From positions 3,720,001 to 3,784,000 of the forward strand of contig NZ_LT629793.1 of the NCBI RefSeq assembly GCF_900105735.1: a stretch of 64,000 nucleotides of DNA, written 5' to 3'. The position numbers and the translations under genes are program-made. The stretch is from Pseudomonas yamanorum. Its GTDB lineage: Bacteria; Pseudomonadota; Gammaproteobacteria; Pseudomonadales; Pseudomonadaceae. A model generated the notes under the pieces. That model was not told the origin of the DNA, made no database searches, and was given only the letters and a program-made list of their open reading frames with translations. Within the stretch, counting starts at the first letter, position 1. The number at the start of each line of letters is the position of its first letter. This document shows, piece after piece, positions 16,080 to 24,904 of the stretch.

Positions 16080-16099
16080 CATGTTCTTTTACGAACATG
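16080..16099. promoter_or_regulatory. Candidate GlpR operator (distal)
   Basis: CATGTTC-TTTTAC-GAACATG is a perfect 7-bp dyad close to the enteric GlpR consensus (WATKYTCG..CGAKCATW). Its spacing from the proximal site (62 bp centre to centre, about six helical turns) suits cooperative binding. Confidence 0.6.
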
Positions 16100-16168
16100 T
16101 CGCTTGCAGGCAAGTGAGGGGCGCTTTCAGGTTTGGATGTGTCTGGATGTAACTAGATTGGCCAATGA

Positions 16169-16783
16169 TCAGGGGCCGATGGCCGCCACGTCGCCCGGAA
16201 GCAGGTGTTCCTGGACTTTCTGGCTGCGGGACTCCACCAGTTGGCCCTGTTCGTCGAAGCGCAACACGATCAGCCAGTCATATACATTTTCCGGCCATTT
16301 CTTCATGCCGGTGAGCGCCGGGCCGTCCCCGCCAAAGGCTTCGATCAACTTGTCGATATGCCCGTGGTGCCACGCGATCAGCACGGTTTGGGCCTGGTTG
16401 GACTTGCGCAGGGACTTCACCAGCTTGCCGACTTGGTCGTCGGAGTAGGGTGTTTCAAGTGGGAGTTGCAGGCGCTGGGCCAGCGGTGTCAGGGTCAGGC
16501 GAGGGCGGGAGCTTTCCTTGCTGTCGCTGGTAGCGATCAGCCGCTGGGGCACTACGGAGATGCCGTTCAACAGCAGCGGGTCGAAATAGCTGGCATAGGC
16601 TGCCGCCCTTTGTTCGCCTTTGGGGCTTAGCAACGGGCCTTCATCGGGTTTTTCCGCGTGGCGCACGATCAGCACCGTCACATTGCTCAGCCCACGTACA
16701 TCCTTGTCTTCTTTATGGGCAAGGGCTTGGGCCGACACCACCATCAAGACCCCCAGAAACAGTGCGCGCAGCCGTGTGACCAT
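16169..16783 (-). CDS. Periplasmic histidine-phosphatase-like protein
   Basis: This 204-residue protein has a signal peptide (MVTRLRALFLGVLMVVSAQA) and the histidine-phosphatase core LIVRHAEKP with R41-H42 as the phosphate-accepting site; the second conserved histidine is in LIAWHHGHIDKL (H139/H140). The acidic catalytic residue is not obvious. The ATG at 16783 follows GGAAG and begins the signal peptide; a TTG five codons earlier is less likely. It stands alone between glpT and the quinone reductase gene. Its substrate is unknown. Confidence 0.75.
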   Translation of the reverse strand: MVTRLRALFLGVLMVVSAQALAHKEDKDVRGLSNVTVLIVRHAEKPDEGPLLSPKGEQRAAAYASYFDPLLLNGISVVPQRLIATSDSKESSRPRLTLTPLAQRLQLPLETPYSDDQVGKLVKSLRKSNQAQTVLIAWHHGHIDKLIEAFGGDGPALTGMKKWPENVYDWLIVLRFDEQGQLVESRSQKVQEHLLPGDVAAIGP

Positions 16784-16857
16784 TTTTCTTCCTGCCAATG
16801 AATAGTGCCTCGGCCGATCATGGGCCCAGGCACCCCGTGGACAAAATGAAACAATCG

Positions 16858-17835
16858 TCAGCGTAGCTGCACCACGACCTTGCCGACGGCCTTTCGCTGG
16901 CCGAGGTCATTAATCGCCTGCGCGGCCTGCTCCAGCGGGTACACCTGGGACACCAACGGCTTCAGCTTGCCTTCGGCAAACCAGCCGAACAGTTGCTGGA
17001 AGTTGGCGGCATTGTCCTGCGGCTGGCGCTGGGCAAACGAGCCCCAGAACACCCCGACCACCGCCGCGCCCTTGAGCAGCGCCAGGTTCACCGGCAACTC
17101 CGGAATGCGCCCGCTGGCAAAGCCCACCACCAGCAGCCGGCCATTCCAGGCGATGCCGCGAACGGCCTGGTCAAACAGGTCGCCGCCCACCGGGTCGTAA
17201 ATCACATCCACGCCGTTGCCGCCGGTCAGGCGTTTGATTTCGTCCTTGAGGCTGGCTTCGCTGTAGTTGATCAACTCATCGGCTCCGGCCGCCTTGGCCA
17301 CCGCCAGTTTGTCGGCGCTGCTGGCAGCGGCGATCACCCGGGCGCCCATGGCCTTGCCGATCTCCACTGCGGCCAGGCCGACACCGCCGGAAGCACCGAG
17401 CACCAACAAGGTTTCCCCAGGTTGCAGGTTGGCCCGCTGCTTCAATGCGTGCATCGACGTGCCGTAGGTCATGCTGAACGCGGCGGCAGTGTTGAATTCC
17501 ATGCTCGGCGGGATCGGCAGCACGTTGTAGCCCGGCACGGCGACCTGCTCGGCGAAGCTGCCCCAGCCGGTCAACGCCATCACCCGGTCACCGACCTTCA
17601 GGTGGCTGACGTTCTCACCGACCTGGCTGACCACGCCCGCCGCTTCACCGCCCGGCGAAAACGGGAAGGGCGGCTTGAACTGGTATTTACCCTCGATGAT
17701 CAGGGTGTCCGGGAAATTGACCCCGGCGGCATGCACGTCCAACAGGATTTCGTTCTTCTTGATCGCCGGGCTTTCGACGTCTTCCAGCACCAGGGTTTCG
17801 GCGGGGCCGAAGGCTTTGCACAGCACAGCTTTCAT
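16858..17835 (-). CDS. NADPH:quinone oxidoreductase family protein (zinc-free MDR)
   Basis: This 325-residue member of the medium-chain dehydrogenase/reductase superfamily has a GroES-like N-terminal domain (GVNFPDTLIIEGKYQFKPPF, GGEAAGVVSQVGENV) and a Rossmann domain with VLGASGGVGLAAVEIGKAMG. The catalytic zinc cysteine/histidine pattern of alcohol dehydrogenases is missing, as expected for quinone reductases. The ATG at 17835 (MKAVLCKAFGPAETLVLEDV) follows GGAAT. It is divergent from the FliL-like gene, as in P. aeruginosa. Confidence 0.88.
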   Translation of the reverse strand: MKAVLCKAFGPAETLVLEDVESPAIKKNEILLDVHAAGVNFPDTLIIEGKYQFKPPFPFSPGGEAAGVVSQVGENVSHLKVGDRVMALTGWGSFAEQVAVPGYNVLPIPPSMEFNTAAAFSMTYGTSMHALKQRANLQPGETLLVLGASGGVGLAAVEIGKAMGARVIAAASSADKLAVAKAAGADELINYSEASLKDEIKRLTGGNGVDVIYDPVGGDLFDQAVRGIAWNGRLLVVGFASGRIPELPVNLALLKGAAVVGVFWGSFAQRQPQDNAANFQQLFGWFAEGKLKPLVSQVYPLEQAAQAINDLGQRKAVGKVVVQLR

Positions 17836-17984
17836 CGGACTATTCCTTTTGGCGTGTTGGCCGATAAGTGTAGGTGGGCAGGGCGACGGGTCAACGAGCA
17901 TGCCCCGGCCTGATAAGTCGCCATAAGCTTGTGCTCAGGGCTGCTAGCGTTATGCTACTGGGCAACCGAATTGAGGAATGAATT

Positions 17985-18392
17985 GTGAAAGCGTGGATCC
18001 TGTTGATGCTGGCCCTGACACTGCCGACGGCAGCCCTGGCCGAAGAAGCCAAAGAAGGCGACGCGCCGAAGGTCAGCTATATCAGCCTGAGCCCGCCGTT
18101 TGTCGGTAACTACGGCCTGGATGGCACCGCGAAGCTGAAGGTATTCAAGGCGGATATCGCCCTGCGTGTCACCGGCCCTGAGGCGGCGGCCGCCGTCAAA
18201 GCCAACGATGCGTTGATTCGCAACCAGTTGGTGGCGCTGTTTACCCAGCAAACCAGCGACGCTATGAGCAGCGTTGATGGGAAGGAAAAACTGCGCCAGG
18301 AAGCCCTGAAGCAGACCCAGCAAGTAATGAACGACGAGACCGGCAAGCCGCAGGTTGAGGATTTGTTGTTCAACAACCTGATCATCCAGTAA
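17985..18392 (+). CDS. FliL-family protein outside a flagellar cluster
   Basis: This 135-residue protein starts with GTG and has a signal peptide (MKAWILLMLALTLPTAALAE). The rest resembles the periplasmic FliL domain (VSYISLSPPFVGNYG, VKANDALIRNQLVALFTQQT). Classical FliL is a membrane-anchored flagellar basal-body protein acting on the stator; here the N-terminus looks cleavable and no flagellar genes are near. The role is uncertain. Confidence 0.7.
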   Translation: MKAWILLMLALTLPTAALAEEAKEGDAPKVSYISLSPPFVGNYGLDGTAKLKVFKADIALRVTGPEAAAAVKANDALIRNQLVALFTQQTSDAMSSVDGKEKLRQEALKQTQQVMNDETGKPQVEDLLFNNLIIQ

Positions 18393-18411
18393 GCCGGTCG
18401 CTTCGCGCCCT

Positions 18412-18491
18412 TCGCGAGCAAGCCCGCTCCCACACTTGACCGAGTTCTAACATGCGAATGCGGTTGAATGTGGGAGCGGGCTTGCTCGCGA
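18412..18491. repeat. REPIN, GTGGGAGCGGGCTTGC type
   Basis: Perfect 23-bp inverted arms at 18412-18434 and 18469-18491 contain TGTGGGAGCGGGCTTGCTCG or its complement around a 34-nt centre. It belongs to the second REP family in the window. It fills the gap between convergent genes. Confidence 0.85.
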
Positions 18492-18510
18492 TGAGGCCCT
18501 GACAGGCACC

Positions 18511-19629
18511 TCAGGAAGCCAGGCTCTTCCTGAACCGCGCCAACGCCACCGCAAAGAACAGCAACCCGATCCCCGTCAGCGCCAACAAGTCCGGCCACAC
18601 CACACTCACGCCGGCATCCCGGAACAGAATCGCCGCACTCAAACTCACGAAGTGCGTCGACGGCGAGCCCTGCATCACCCATTGCAACCACTGCGGCATG
18701 CTGTCCAGCGGCGTGCTGCCGCCGGACAACAACAGCATCGGGATAATCACCGGGATCGCCAGCAGTCCGAACTGCGGCGTCGAGCGGGCGAGGGTGGCGA
18801 GGAAGATGCCCAAGGCGGTGCTGGCAAACAGGTACAACGCCGTCACCAGCAAAAACAACGTCAGCGACCCGGCCAGCGGCACACCGAGCAAACCTTTCAC
18901 CACCACCTCCAGCGACAGCCATGTGCACAGCACCACCACCAGCATGTTGCTCCAGATTTTCGCCAGCATGATTTCCAGCGCCGTCAGTGGCAGCACCAGC
19001 AGATGGTCGAGGGTGCCGTGTTCCCGCTCACGCAGCAGCGCGGTGCCGGTCAGCACGATGGCGAGAATGGTGATGTTGTTGACGATCTGGATTACGGCGA
19101 GAAACCAGCCACCTTCCAGATTGGTATTGAACAGCGCCCGGGTGGTCAGCAGCGCAGGGCTCTTTTGGGCTGCATCAGCCTGGCCGCCATAGGTCAGCAA
19201 TTCCCGCTGGAAAATCCGCCCGATATACCCGGCGCCCATGAATGCCTGGCTCATGGCCGTGGCATCGACGTTGACCTGTACCCCCGGCTGGCGCCCGGCC
19301 AACAGGTCGGCCTGGAAGTTCGCCGGCACGTTGATCACGAAGGTGTACTGGCCGCTGTCCATCACCTTGTCCAACTGGTCGTAGGGCAATGGTACCGCGG
19401 CCTGGAACTCCGGCGGTTGCAGGGCTTCGGCCAGTTGCCGGGACAGCGCGCTGTGATCCTCATCCACAAAGGCCACGCTCGCGTTGTGCACGCCGATCAC
19501 CGAACCGGCGGCGGGCATATAGATGGCGACGGTGAAGGCGTAGAACAGGAACAGCAGCAACACGCTGTCGTGGCGCAGGCTGGTCAGTTCCTTGATGCCG
19601 AGGCGCAGGATATGGGCGAACTTGTGCAT
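18511..19629 (-). CDS. ABC-2 type permease of an export system (YhhJ-like)
   Basis: This 372-residue protein has one N-terminal membrane segment (LLLFLFYAFTVAIYMPA), a large periplasmic region (about 50-170) and five to six C-terminal segments (about 175-365), the ABC-2 exporter layout. It is the third gene of an operon with an RbbA-like ATPase-permease and a HlyD-type adaptor; its start is one base away from the stop of the RbbA-like gene. Together they look like a tripartite efflux pump. The outer-membrane channel would be TolC-like and is not in the window. Confidence 0.88.
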   Translation of the reverse strand: MHKFAHILRLGIKELTSLRHDSVLLLFLFYAFTVAIYMPAAGSVIGVHNASVAFVDEDHSALSRQLAEALQPPEFQAAVPLPYDQLDKVMDSGQYTFVINVPANFQADLLAGRQPGVQVNVDATAMSQAFMGAGYIGRIFQRELLTYGGQADAAQKSPALLTTRALFNTNLEGGWFLAVIQIVNNITILAIVLTGTALLREREHGTLDHLLVLPLTALEIMLAKIWSNMLVVVLCTWLSLEVVVKGLLGVPLAGSLTLFLLVTALYLFASTALGIFLATLARSTPQFGLLAIPVIIPMLLLSGGSTPLDSMPQWLQWVMQGSPSTHFVSLSAAILFRDAGVSVVWPDLLALTGIGLLFFAVALARFRKSLAS

Positions 19630-19630
19630 C

Positions 19631-22351
19631 TCAGGCCTCCTGCTTCTTGAGCATGATCAGGCTAAGCCCGGTGAACCCCAGGAAGAACCCGAACAGCGCC
19701 AGGCACTGCGGCCACAACTGGCGCAGATCCAGCGCCTTGGTAAAGGTACCCACGGCAATGTCGAGGAAGTAGCCCGCCGGGAACAGCATGCCCATCAACG
19801 CGGCGGCGCCTTCCAGGGACGAGCGCGGCACGATCAGCCCGGAGAACTGGATGGTCGGCAGGCTGGTGATGATCATGGTGCCGAGGATCGCCGCGATCTG
19901 GGTGCGGGTGAATGCGGAAATCAGCAGGCCCATGCTGGTGGTGGCCAGCACATACAACAGGCCGCCGAAGGCCAGGGTCACACCGCTGCCTTTGAACGGC
20001 ACGCCGAACAGCCAGCGGTTCATCGCCACCAGCAGCCCCAGGTTGATCAGGCTCACGGCCAGGTACGGCGCCTGCTTACCCAGCAGAAATTCCAGGCGGG
20101 TCAGCGGTGTGGCGTAGAAGTTGGTAATCGAGCCCAGTTCCTTTTCGCGCACGATCCCCAGGGCCGTGAGCATCGCCGGAATAAACGCGAGGATCAGCGC
20201 CATCACGCCCGGGCCGATGGCGTTCACGCTGACCACGTCCTGGTTGTAGCGAAAGCGGGTTTCCAGTTTGGCGGCGGCCTGTTGGTTGAGAGGTGTGCTG
20301 TTCAGTTCGGCCAGTTGTTGGAGATTGGCTTGGTGCACGGCCTCGACATAATTGCGGCTGGTTTCCGCGCGAAACGGCATGCCGCCATCGAGCCAGGCGG
20401 CCACGGCGGGTTGGCGGCCGGCGTAGAGGTCACGGCCGAAACCCGGTGGGATTTCCAGCGCCAGTTTGATTTCCGAGCGTTGCAGGCGTTTGTGCAGCTC
20501 GTTGGAATCGGTGATCGGCGGCTGTTCGGCGAAGTAACGGGAACTGCGAAAGGCTTCCAGGTAGGCGCGGCTTTGCGGCGTTTGATCCTGGTCGTAGACA
20601 GCGAAGGCGAGCTTTTCCACGTCCAGGGAAATGCCGTAGCCGAAGATCACCATCATGAAAATCGCGCCCAGCAGGGCGAAGGCCATGCGCACTTTGTCCC
20701 GTAGCAGTTCCTTGCCTTCGCGGCTGGCCACGGCCAACAGGCGGGCGAGGCTGAACCCGCGTTTGCTGACGGGCGGCGTCATGGGTTCGCTGACGGTTTC
20801 GGTGGGCGCGGTTGCCGCTTCGGGCGCGCCTTGGGCCTGTTCCAGGCAGGTGACGAACGCCGCTTCCAGGGTTTCGCCATGGAATTGCTGTTGCAGCGCA
20901 TCTGGTGTGTCGCAGGCCAGTACCTTACCCGCGTGCATCAGCGAGATCCGGTCGCAGCGCTGGGCCTCGTTCATGAAGTGCGTGGACAGGAAGATCGTCA
21001 CGCCCTGCTCCCGGGACAGCTCGATCAGCAATCGCCAGAAATCATCCCGCGCGGCCGGGTCGACACCCGAGGTCGGCTCATCGAGGATCAGCACTTCCGG
21101 GCGATGCAGCACCGCCACCGCCAGGGACAAACGCTGACGCAAACCCAATGGCAACTCGCCGGAAGGCTGTTCGGCAACGTCGCCCAGGTCAAAACGCTCG
21201 ATCAACTCATCAATGCGCTGGCCGCTTTCAGCCTTCGGCAGGTCGAACAACTGCGCATGCAGCACCAGGTTCTGGCGCACGCTGAGCTCGCCGTACAGCG
21301 AGAAGCTTTGCGACATGAAACCCACGCGCTTGCGGGTCGCCAGGTCCTTGGCGTTGACCGGGTTGCCCAGCAGCGTGGCGGTACCCTCGGTGGCGGGCAT
21401 CAGGCCGGTGAGGACTTTCATGGTGGTGGTCTTGCCGCAGCCGTTGGAGCCGAGGAAGCCAAAGATCTCGCCCCGGCCAATGGCGAAGCTGACCTTGTCC
21501 ACCGCCGTGAAATCGCCGAAGCGCAAGGTCAGGTCGTGGGCTTCAATGGCGATGTCGGTGTTGTCGCTTTGCCGTGGCGGAATCACCAGCGGTTCGTTGT
21601 TATGGGTACTGTCGCCCTGGAAATGGGTGAAGGCTTCGTCCAGTTTGCCGCTGGGTGTCGCAGCGGCCAGTTCACTGCTCAGTCCGTCGGCGATCAGCTT
21701 GCCGCGGTCGAGCATCAGGCAGTGTTCGAACTGCTCGGCTTCCTCCATGTAGGCCGTGGCCACCAGCAGTGTCAGTTGCGGGCGTTCGCTGCGTACGGTT
21801 TCCACCAGCTCCCAGAAGCGCCGACGGGACAGCGGGTCGACGCCGGTGGTGGGTTCGTCGAGGATCAACAAATCCGGGTCGTGGATCAGTGCGCAGCACA
21901 GGCCGAGTTTCTGTTTCATGCCGCCGGAGAGTTTGCCGGCGGGGCGCTCGGCGAAGCGCGCGAGGTCGGTGGCCAGCAGCAGGTTGTGCATGCGCTGGTC
22001 GCAATCGGCTTTCGACAGGCCGAACAGCGTGGCGAAGAAGCGGATGTTCTCGCTGATGGACAGCTCGGGGTACAGGTTACCGCCCAGGCCTTGGGGCATG
22101 AAGGCGATGCGCGGGTACAGGCTGTTGCGATGGCGGCGGTCTTCGATGGAGCCGCCGAGCACGTCCAGTTGACCTTCCTGAAGCTTTTTAACCCCGGCAA
22201 TCAATCCCAGCAAACTCGACTTGCCGGCGCCGTCCGGGCCGATCAGGCCGCAGCGGGTGCCCGCGGGCAGACTGAAGGCGATGTCGATCAGCGCCTGTTG
22301 CTTGCCGTAGCGATGGTTGATCCCCGTGGCGTGCAGCGCCAGGCCGCTCAT
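19631..22351 (-). CDS. ABC exporter with two ATPase domains fused to a permease (RbbA/YhiH-like)
   Basis: This 906-residue protein has two nucleotide-binding domains and an ABC-2 permease domain (about 530-906). NBD1 carries Walker A GPDGAGKSS, signature LSGGMKQK and Walker B LLILDEPTTGVDP. NBD2 carries Walker A GSNGCGKTT and Walker B VLILDEPTSGVDP, but its signature is LPLGLRQR instead of LSGGxxQ. RbbA in E. coli was described as ribosome-associated; the gene context here (HlyD before, permease after) favours an export pump. It overlaps the HlyD gene by 4 nt. Confidence 0.9.
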   Translation of the reverse strand: MSGLALHATGINHRYGKQQALIDIAFSLPAGTRCGLIGPDGAGKSSLLGLIAGVKKLQEGQLDVLGGSIEDRRHRNSLYPRIAFMPQGLGGNLYPELSISENIRFFATLFGLSKADCDQRMHNLLLATDLARFAERPAGKLSGGMKQKLGLCCALIHDPDLLILDEPTTGVDPLSRRRFWELVETVRSERPQLTLLVATAYMEEAEQFEHCLMLDRGKLIADGLSSELAAATPSGKLDEAFTHFQGDSTHNNEPLVIPPRQSDNTDIAIEAHDLTLRFGDFTAVDKVSFAIGRGEIFGFLGSNGCGKTTTMKVLTGLMPATEGTATLLGNPVNAKDLATRKRVGFMSQSFSLYGELSVRQNLVLHAQLFDLPKAESGQRIDELIERFDLGDVAEQPSGELPLGLRQRLSLAVAVLHRPEVLILDEPTSGVDPAARDDFWRLLIELSREQGVTIFLSTHFMNEAQRCDRISLMHAGKVLACDTPDALQQQFHGETLEAAFVTCLEQAQGAPEAATAPTETVSEPMTPPVSKRGFSLARLLAVASREGKELLRDKVRMAFALLGAIFMMVIFGYGISLDVEKLAFAVYDQDQTPQSRAYLEAFRSSRYFAEQPPITDSNELHKRLQRSEIKLALEIPPGFGRDLYAGRQPAVAAWLDGGMPFRAETSRNYVEAVHQANLQQLAELNSTPLNQQAAAKLETRFRYNQDVVSVNAIGPGVMALILAFIPAMLTALGIVREKELGSITNFYATPLTRLEFLLGKQAPYLAVSLINLGLLVAMNRWLFGVPFKGSGVTLAFGGLLYVLATTSMGLLISAFTRTQIAAILGTMIITSLPTIQFSGLIVPRSSLEGAAALMGMLFPAGYFLDIAVGTFTKALDLRQLWPQCLALFGFFLGFTGLSLIMLKKQEA

Positions 22352-23313
22352 TGCAGGTTGGCCGGCCAGTCCAGGTCAGCGGTGCGCACGTAACCGGCGC
22401 CGGGCATGCCCGGTTTGGCTTGGGGCACGGCGCTCGGTTGGGTCAGGCGCAGTTTGACCCGGAACACCAGCTTCTGGCGCTCGTCGCGGGTTTCCACTTC
22501 CTTGGGGGTGAACTGCGACTTGGCCGCGACAAAGCTGATTTTCGCCGGCAGCGGTTGCTTCGGCAGGGCGTCGAGGACGATCCGCGCCTCGCTGCCGACG
22601 GTCAGGGCGCCGGTTACTGAAGCGGGCAGATACAGGTTCATGTATTGGTCGTTGGGGTCGATCAGCAGCAACACTCGGCCACCGGCACCGAGCACTTCGC
22701 CGGGTTCGGCCAGGCGTAGCTGGATGATGCCGTCGATGGGCGCCCGCAGGCTGCTGTCTTCGATTTCGCTGGTGAGCTGGGCGACCTGGGCCTGGGCGGC
22801 GCCGATGGCGGCCTTCACCGAATTGACCTGGGCTTGGGCGGCGACCACGGCGGCGTTGCCGGTGTTCTGTCGGGCTTGCTGCTGGTCGATCAACTGTCCG
22901 CTGGCGAAGCCGCGCTTGTACAGTTCCTGGGTGCGCTTGAGCTCCTGGCTGGCCAGCAGTTGTTCGCTCTGGCGCAGTTGCACATTGGCTTGGGCGGCGG
23001 CGAAATTCTCTTTGGCCCGCAACACTTCGGCTTCGGCCTGGGCGCGCTGGGCTTCCAGGGTGCGGGTGTCCATGCGCGCCAGCAGTTGGCCCTTGAGCAC
23101 CTTGTCGCCTTCGTCCACCCGTACCTCGGCGAGGCGCCCAGGGATCTTGGCGGCGATCTGCACTTCAGTCGATTCCAGCCGGCCATTGCCCATGCTCAAG
23201 CCTTCGGGCAGGCGGTCCTGGGTGGATTGCCAATAGCCAAAGCCGCCGGCGGCCAGGAGCAAGACAATCAATGGAATGGCGAAAAGATGGGAGGTGCGGT
23301 GGTTCGTCGACAT
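22348..23313 (-). CDS. HlyD-family periplasmic adaptor protein (YhiI-like)
   Basis: This 321-residue membrane-fusion protein has one N-terminal anchor (LFAIPLIVLLLAAGGFGYW), a biotinyl-lipoyl-like segment (GNGRLESTEVQIAAKIPGRL, VRVDEGDKVLKGQLLARMD), a long alpha-helical hairpin rich in Ala and Gln (about 80-185), and a second half-motif (LRAPIDGIIQLRLAEPGEVL). It links the inner-membrane ABC exporter encoded directly downstream to an outer-membrane channel. It is the first gene of the three-gene operon, and its stop overlaps the start of the ATPase gene. Confidence 0.9.
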   Translation of the reverse strand: MSTNHRTSHLFAIPLIVLLLAAGGFGYWQSTQDRLPEGLSMGNGRLESTEVQIAAKIPGRLAEVRVDEGDKVLKGQLLARMDTRTLEAQRAQAEAEVLRAKENFAAAQANVQLRQSEQLLASQELKRTQELYKRGFASGQLIDQQQARQNTGNAAVVAAQAQVNSVKAAIGAAQAQVAQLTSEIEDSSLRAPIDGIIQLRLAEPGEVLGAGGRVLLLIDPNDQYMNLYLPASVTGALTVGSEARIVLDALPKQPLPAKISFVAAKSQFTPKEVETRDERQKLVFRVKLRLTQPSAVPQAKPGMPGAGYVRTADLDWPANLQ

Positions 23314-23453
23314 GGGTGCATCCTGCGGCGTTAGCGTCCTAGTTTGACCGATCCTGCCCGAAGGCCCTTGATGCGGGTCAAATGAAGCGCCAGCCTAACC
23401 CGGTTGACGCGCAGATGCATGCGCCATGGGCGTGACCGCAGGGTTCTGCTGTT

Positions 23454-23903
23454 TCAGCGCAGGCCGAGTACGGCGGCCCACTGCTCGGCGGTGACAGGCA
23501 TCACCGAAAGGCGGCTGCCTTTTTGCACCAAGGGCAGTTCGGCGAGGGCGGTTTGCTGTTTCAGATAGCCCAGCCCCAGGACCTTTGGGAAGGTCTCGAC
23601 GTGGGCGACATTGATCGCGCTCCACGGGTTTTTTTCAGGGCTGGCCTTGGCGTCAAAGTAATGGCTGTCAGGCTCCAGCGCGGTCGGGTCCGGGTACGCC
23701 GCCTCGATGATTTTACCGATGCCGGCAATCCCTGGCTCCGGGCAGCTGGAGTGATAAAAGAAGAACTGGTCACCCACCGCCATCGCGCGCAGGAAGTTAC
23801 GCGCCTGATAGTTGCGCACCCCATCCCAACGGGCTTCGCCGAGCTTTTCCAGGCCCTTGATGGACAGTTCATCGGGCTCGGATTTCATCAGCCAATAGGC
23901 CAT
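23454..23903 (-). CDS. EVE-domain protein
   Basis: This 149-residue protein is a complete EVE domain: MAYWLMKSEPDELS at the start, WDGVRNYQARNFLRAMAVGD, FFFYHSSCPEPGIAGIGKI and DPTALEPDSHYFD. EVE domains are structurally related to PUA and YTH folds and bind modified bases. This short stand-alone form is widespread in proteobacteria with unknown physiological role. The ATG at 23903 gives the conserved N-terminus; upstream in-frame codons are not conserved-looking. Confidence 0.88.
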   Translation of the reverse strand: MAYWLMKSEPDELSIKGLEKLGEARWDGVRNYQARNFLRAMAVGDQFFFYHSSCPEPGIAGIGKIIEAAYPDPTALEPDSHYFDAKASPEKNPWSAINVAHVETFPKVLGLGYLKQQTALAELPLVQKGSRLSVMPVTAEQWAAVLGLR

Positions 23904-24099
23904 GTTTTCGCTCCTCAAAAGTCGATTGGGAAAGTTGTCCGGCAATTTTATGACAAACCGACGGTCGGTTGACGTCAAGGTTTGCGTGTTGGTTCACGTT
24001 AACGCAGAATGCCGGGGTTTTGAGCTTGACGCAGCTGGCACGGACTACTTATGGAACGTTGCTGTCATCGTGTGCAAGATGCCTGAAGGGGGGCAATCG

Positions 24100-24249
24100 A
24101 TGAAACGCAAACCGGATTTACTATGGATATTGGTCATTTTGTTTGGTCTTGGTGTCGTGACCACCGGCTATGCGCAGAGCTTGTGGTCGAACAAGACTGA
24201 CGCACCGATTGAACTCGCACAGCAACAGCCGCAACCGTTCAAGCGCTGA
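24100..24249 (+). CDS. Small membrane protein, 49 residues, unknown function
   Basis: This short gene is preceded by GAAGGGGGGC, a plausible ribosome binding site. The product has a basic start (MKRKPDLL), one hydrophobic helix (WILVILFGLGVVTTGYA) and a Gln/Pro-rich tail (QQQPQPFKR), so it is either a single-span inner-membrane peptide or a secreted peptide cut after YAQS. It lies alone between two genes on the opposite strand. Similar short proteins occur in pseudomonads, from memory, without assigned function. Confidence 0.6.
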   Translation: MKRKPDLLWILVILFGLGVVTTGYAQSLWSNKTDAPIELAQQQPQPFKR

Positions 24250-24256
24250 CCCGTCT

Positions 24257-24886
24257 TCAAGGCGCTGCTGATTCCAGTAGCGTCTCTGCTATATACCAAT
24301 CCTTATCGGTAACTGTGCCCTCAAGCGGTACATCCCAGCTTGCCTGCGCCAATCGTTCGACCTTCTGGCATTCATGGGCCAGGCCCAATAGCGTCGGCTT
24401 GCGCCAGGATTTCCGGCGGGCCATGTAGGCCAGGCTGCGGTCATAGAAACCGCCGCCCATGCCCAGCCGTCCGCCCACGTCATCGAAGCCCACCAGCGGC
24501 AACAGCACCAGGTCCAGCGCCCAGACCTTGCGTTGCCGGCTGACATTCACCTGTGGCTCAAGGATGCGAAAACGGTTAGGGCTCAGCTTTTCGCCGGGCC
24601 GTACGCGCTGGAACACCATCTTGGTTCGCGGCCACGCGCTGAGCACCGGCAGGTACGTCGCCTTGCCGCGGCGCTGTGCAGCGCGCAGCAGCAGGCGCGG
24701 ATCGATTTCACCGTCCGTCGGTAGATACAAGGAGATGTGTTTGGCCCGGCGAAACAGCGGGTGCTGGGCCAGTTGCCGATACAGGCCCAGGGCGGCCTGG
24801 CGTTGCTCGCTGGGCGTCAGGGCGCGGCGGGCTTTGCGCAGCATGCGTCGAAGTTGCGGGCGGGAAAGCGGCGCAGGTTCGGTCAT
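24257..24886 (-). CDS. ygfA: 5-formyltetrahydrofolate cyclo-ligase
   Basis: This 209-residue enzyme converts 5-formyl-THF to 5,10-methenyl-THF with ATP. Features are the early basic region RPQLRRMLRKARRALTPSEQ, SLYLPTDGEIDPRLLL, the folate-binding LVLLPLVGFDDVGGRLGMGG and the nucleotide loop GMGGGFYDRSLAYM near the C-terminus. I chose the ATG at 24886; an upstream in-frame ATG at 24928 falls within the terminator-like hairpin. The gene lies directly downstream of 6S RNA, the same order as ssrS-ygfA in other gammaproteobacteria. Confidence 0.93.
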   Translation of the reverse strand: MTEPAPLSRPQLRRMLRKARRALTPSEQRQAALGLYRQLAQHPLFRRAKHISLYLPTDGEIDPRLLLRAAQRRGKATYLPVLSAWPRTKMVFQRVRPGEKLSPNRFRILEPQVNVSRQRKVWALDLVLLPLVGFDDVGGRLGMGGGFYDRSLAYMARRKSWRKPTLLGLAHECQKVERLAQASWDVPLEGTVTDKDWYIAETLLESAAP

Positions 24887-24904
24887 GGTTTTCGGCTCAT
24901 AAAA

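Noticed and set aside
19592..22393. Long plus-strand frames (370 and 520 codons) opposite the ABC exporter genes
   Set aside because: Gln/Gly/Arg/His-rich shadow frames; the minus strand encodes clear ABC ATPase motifs.
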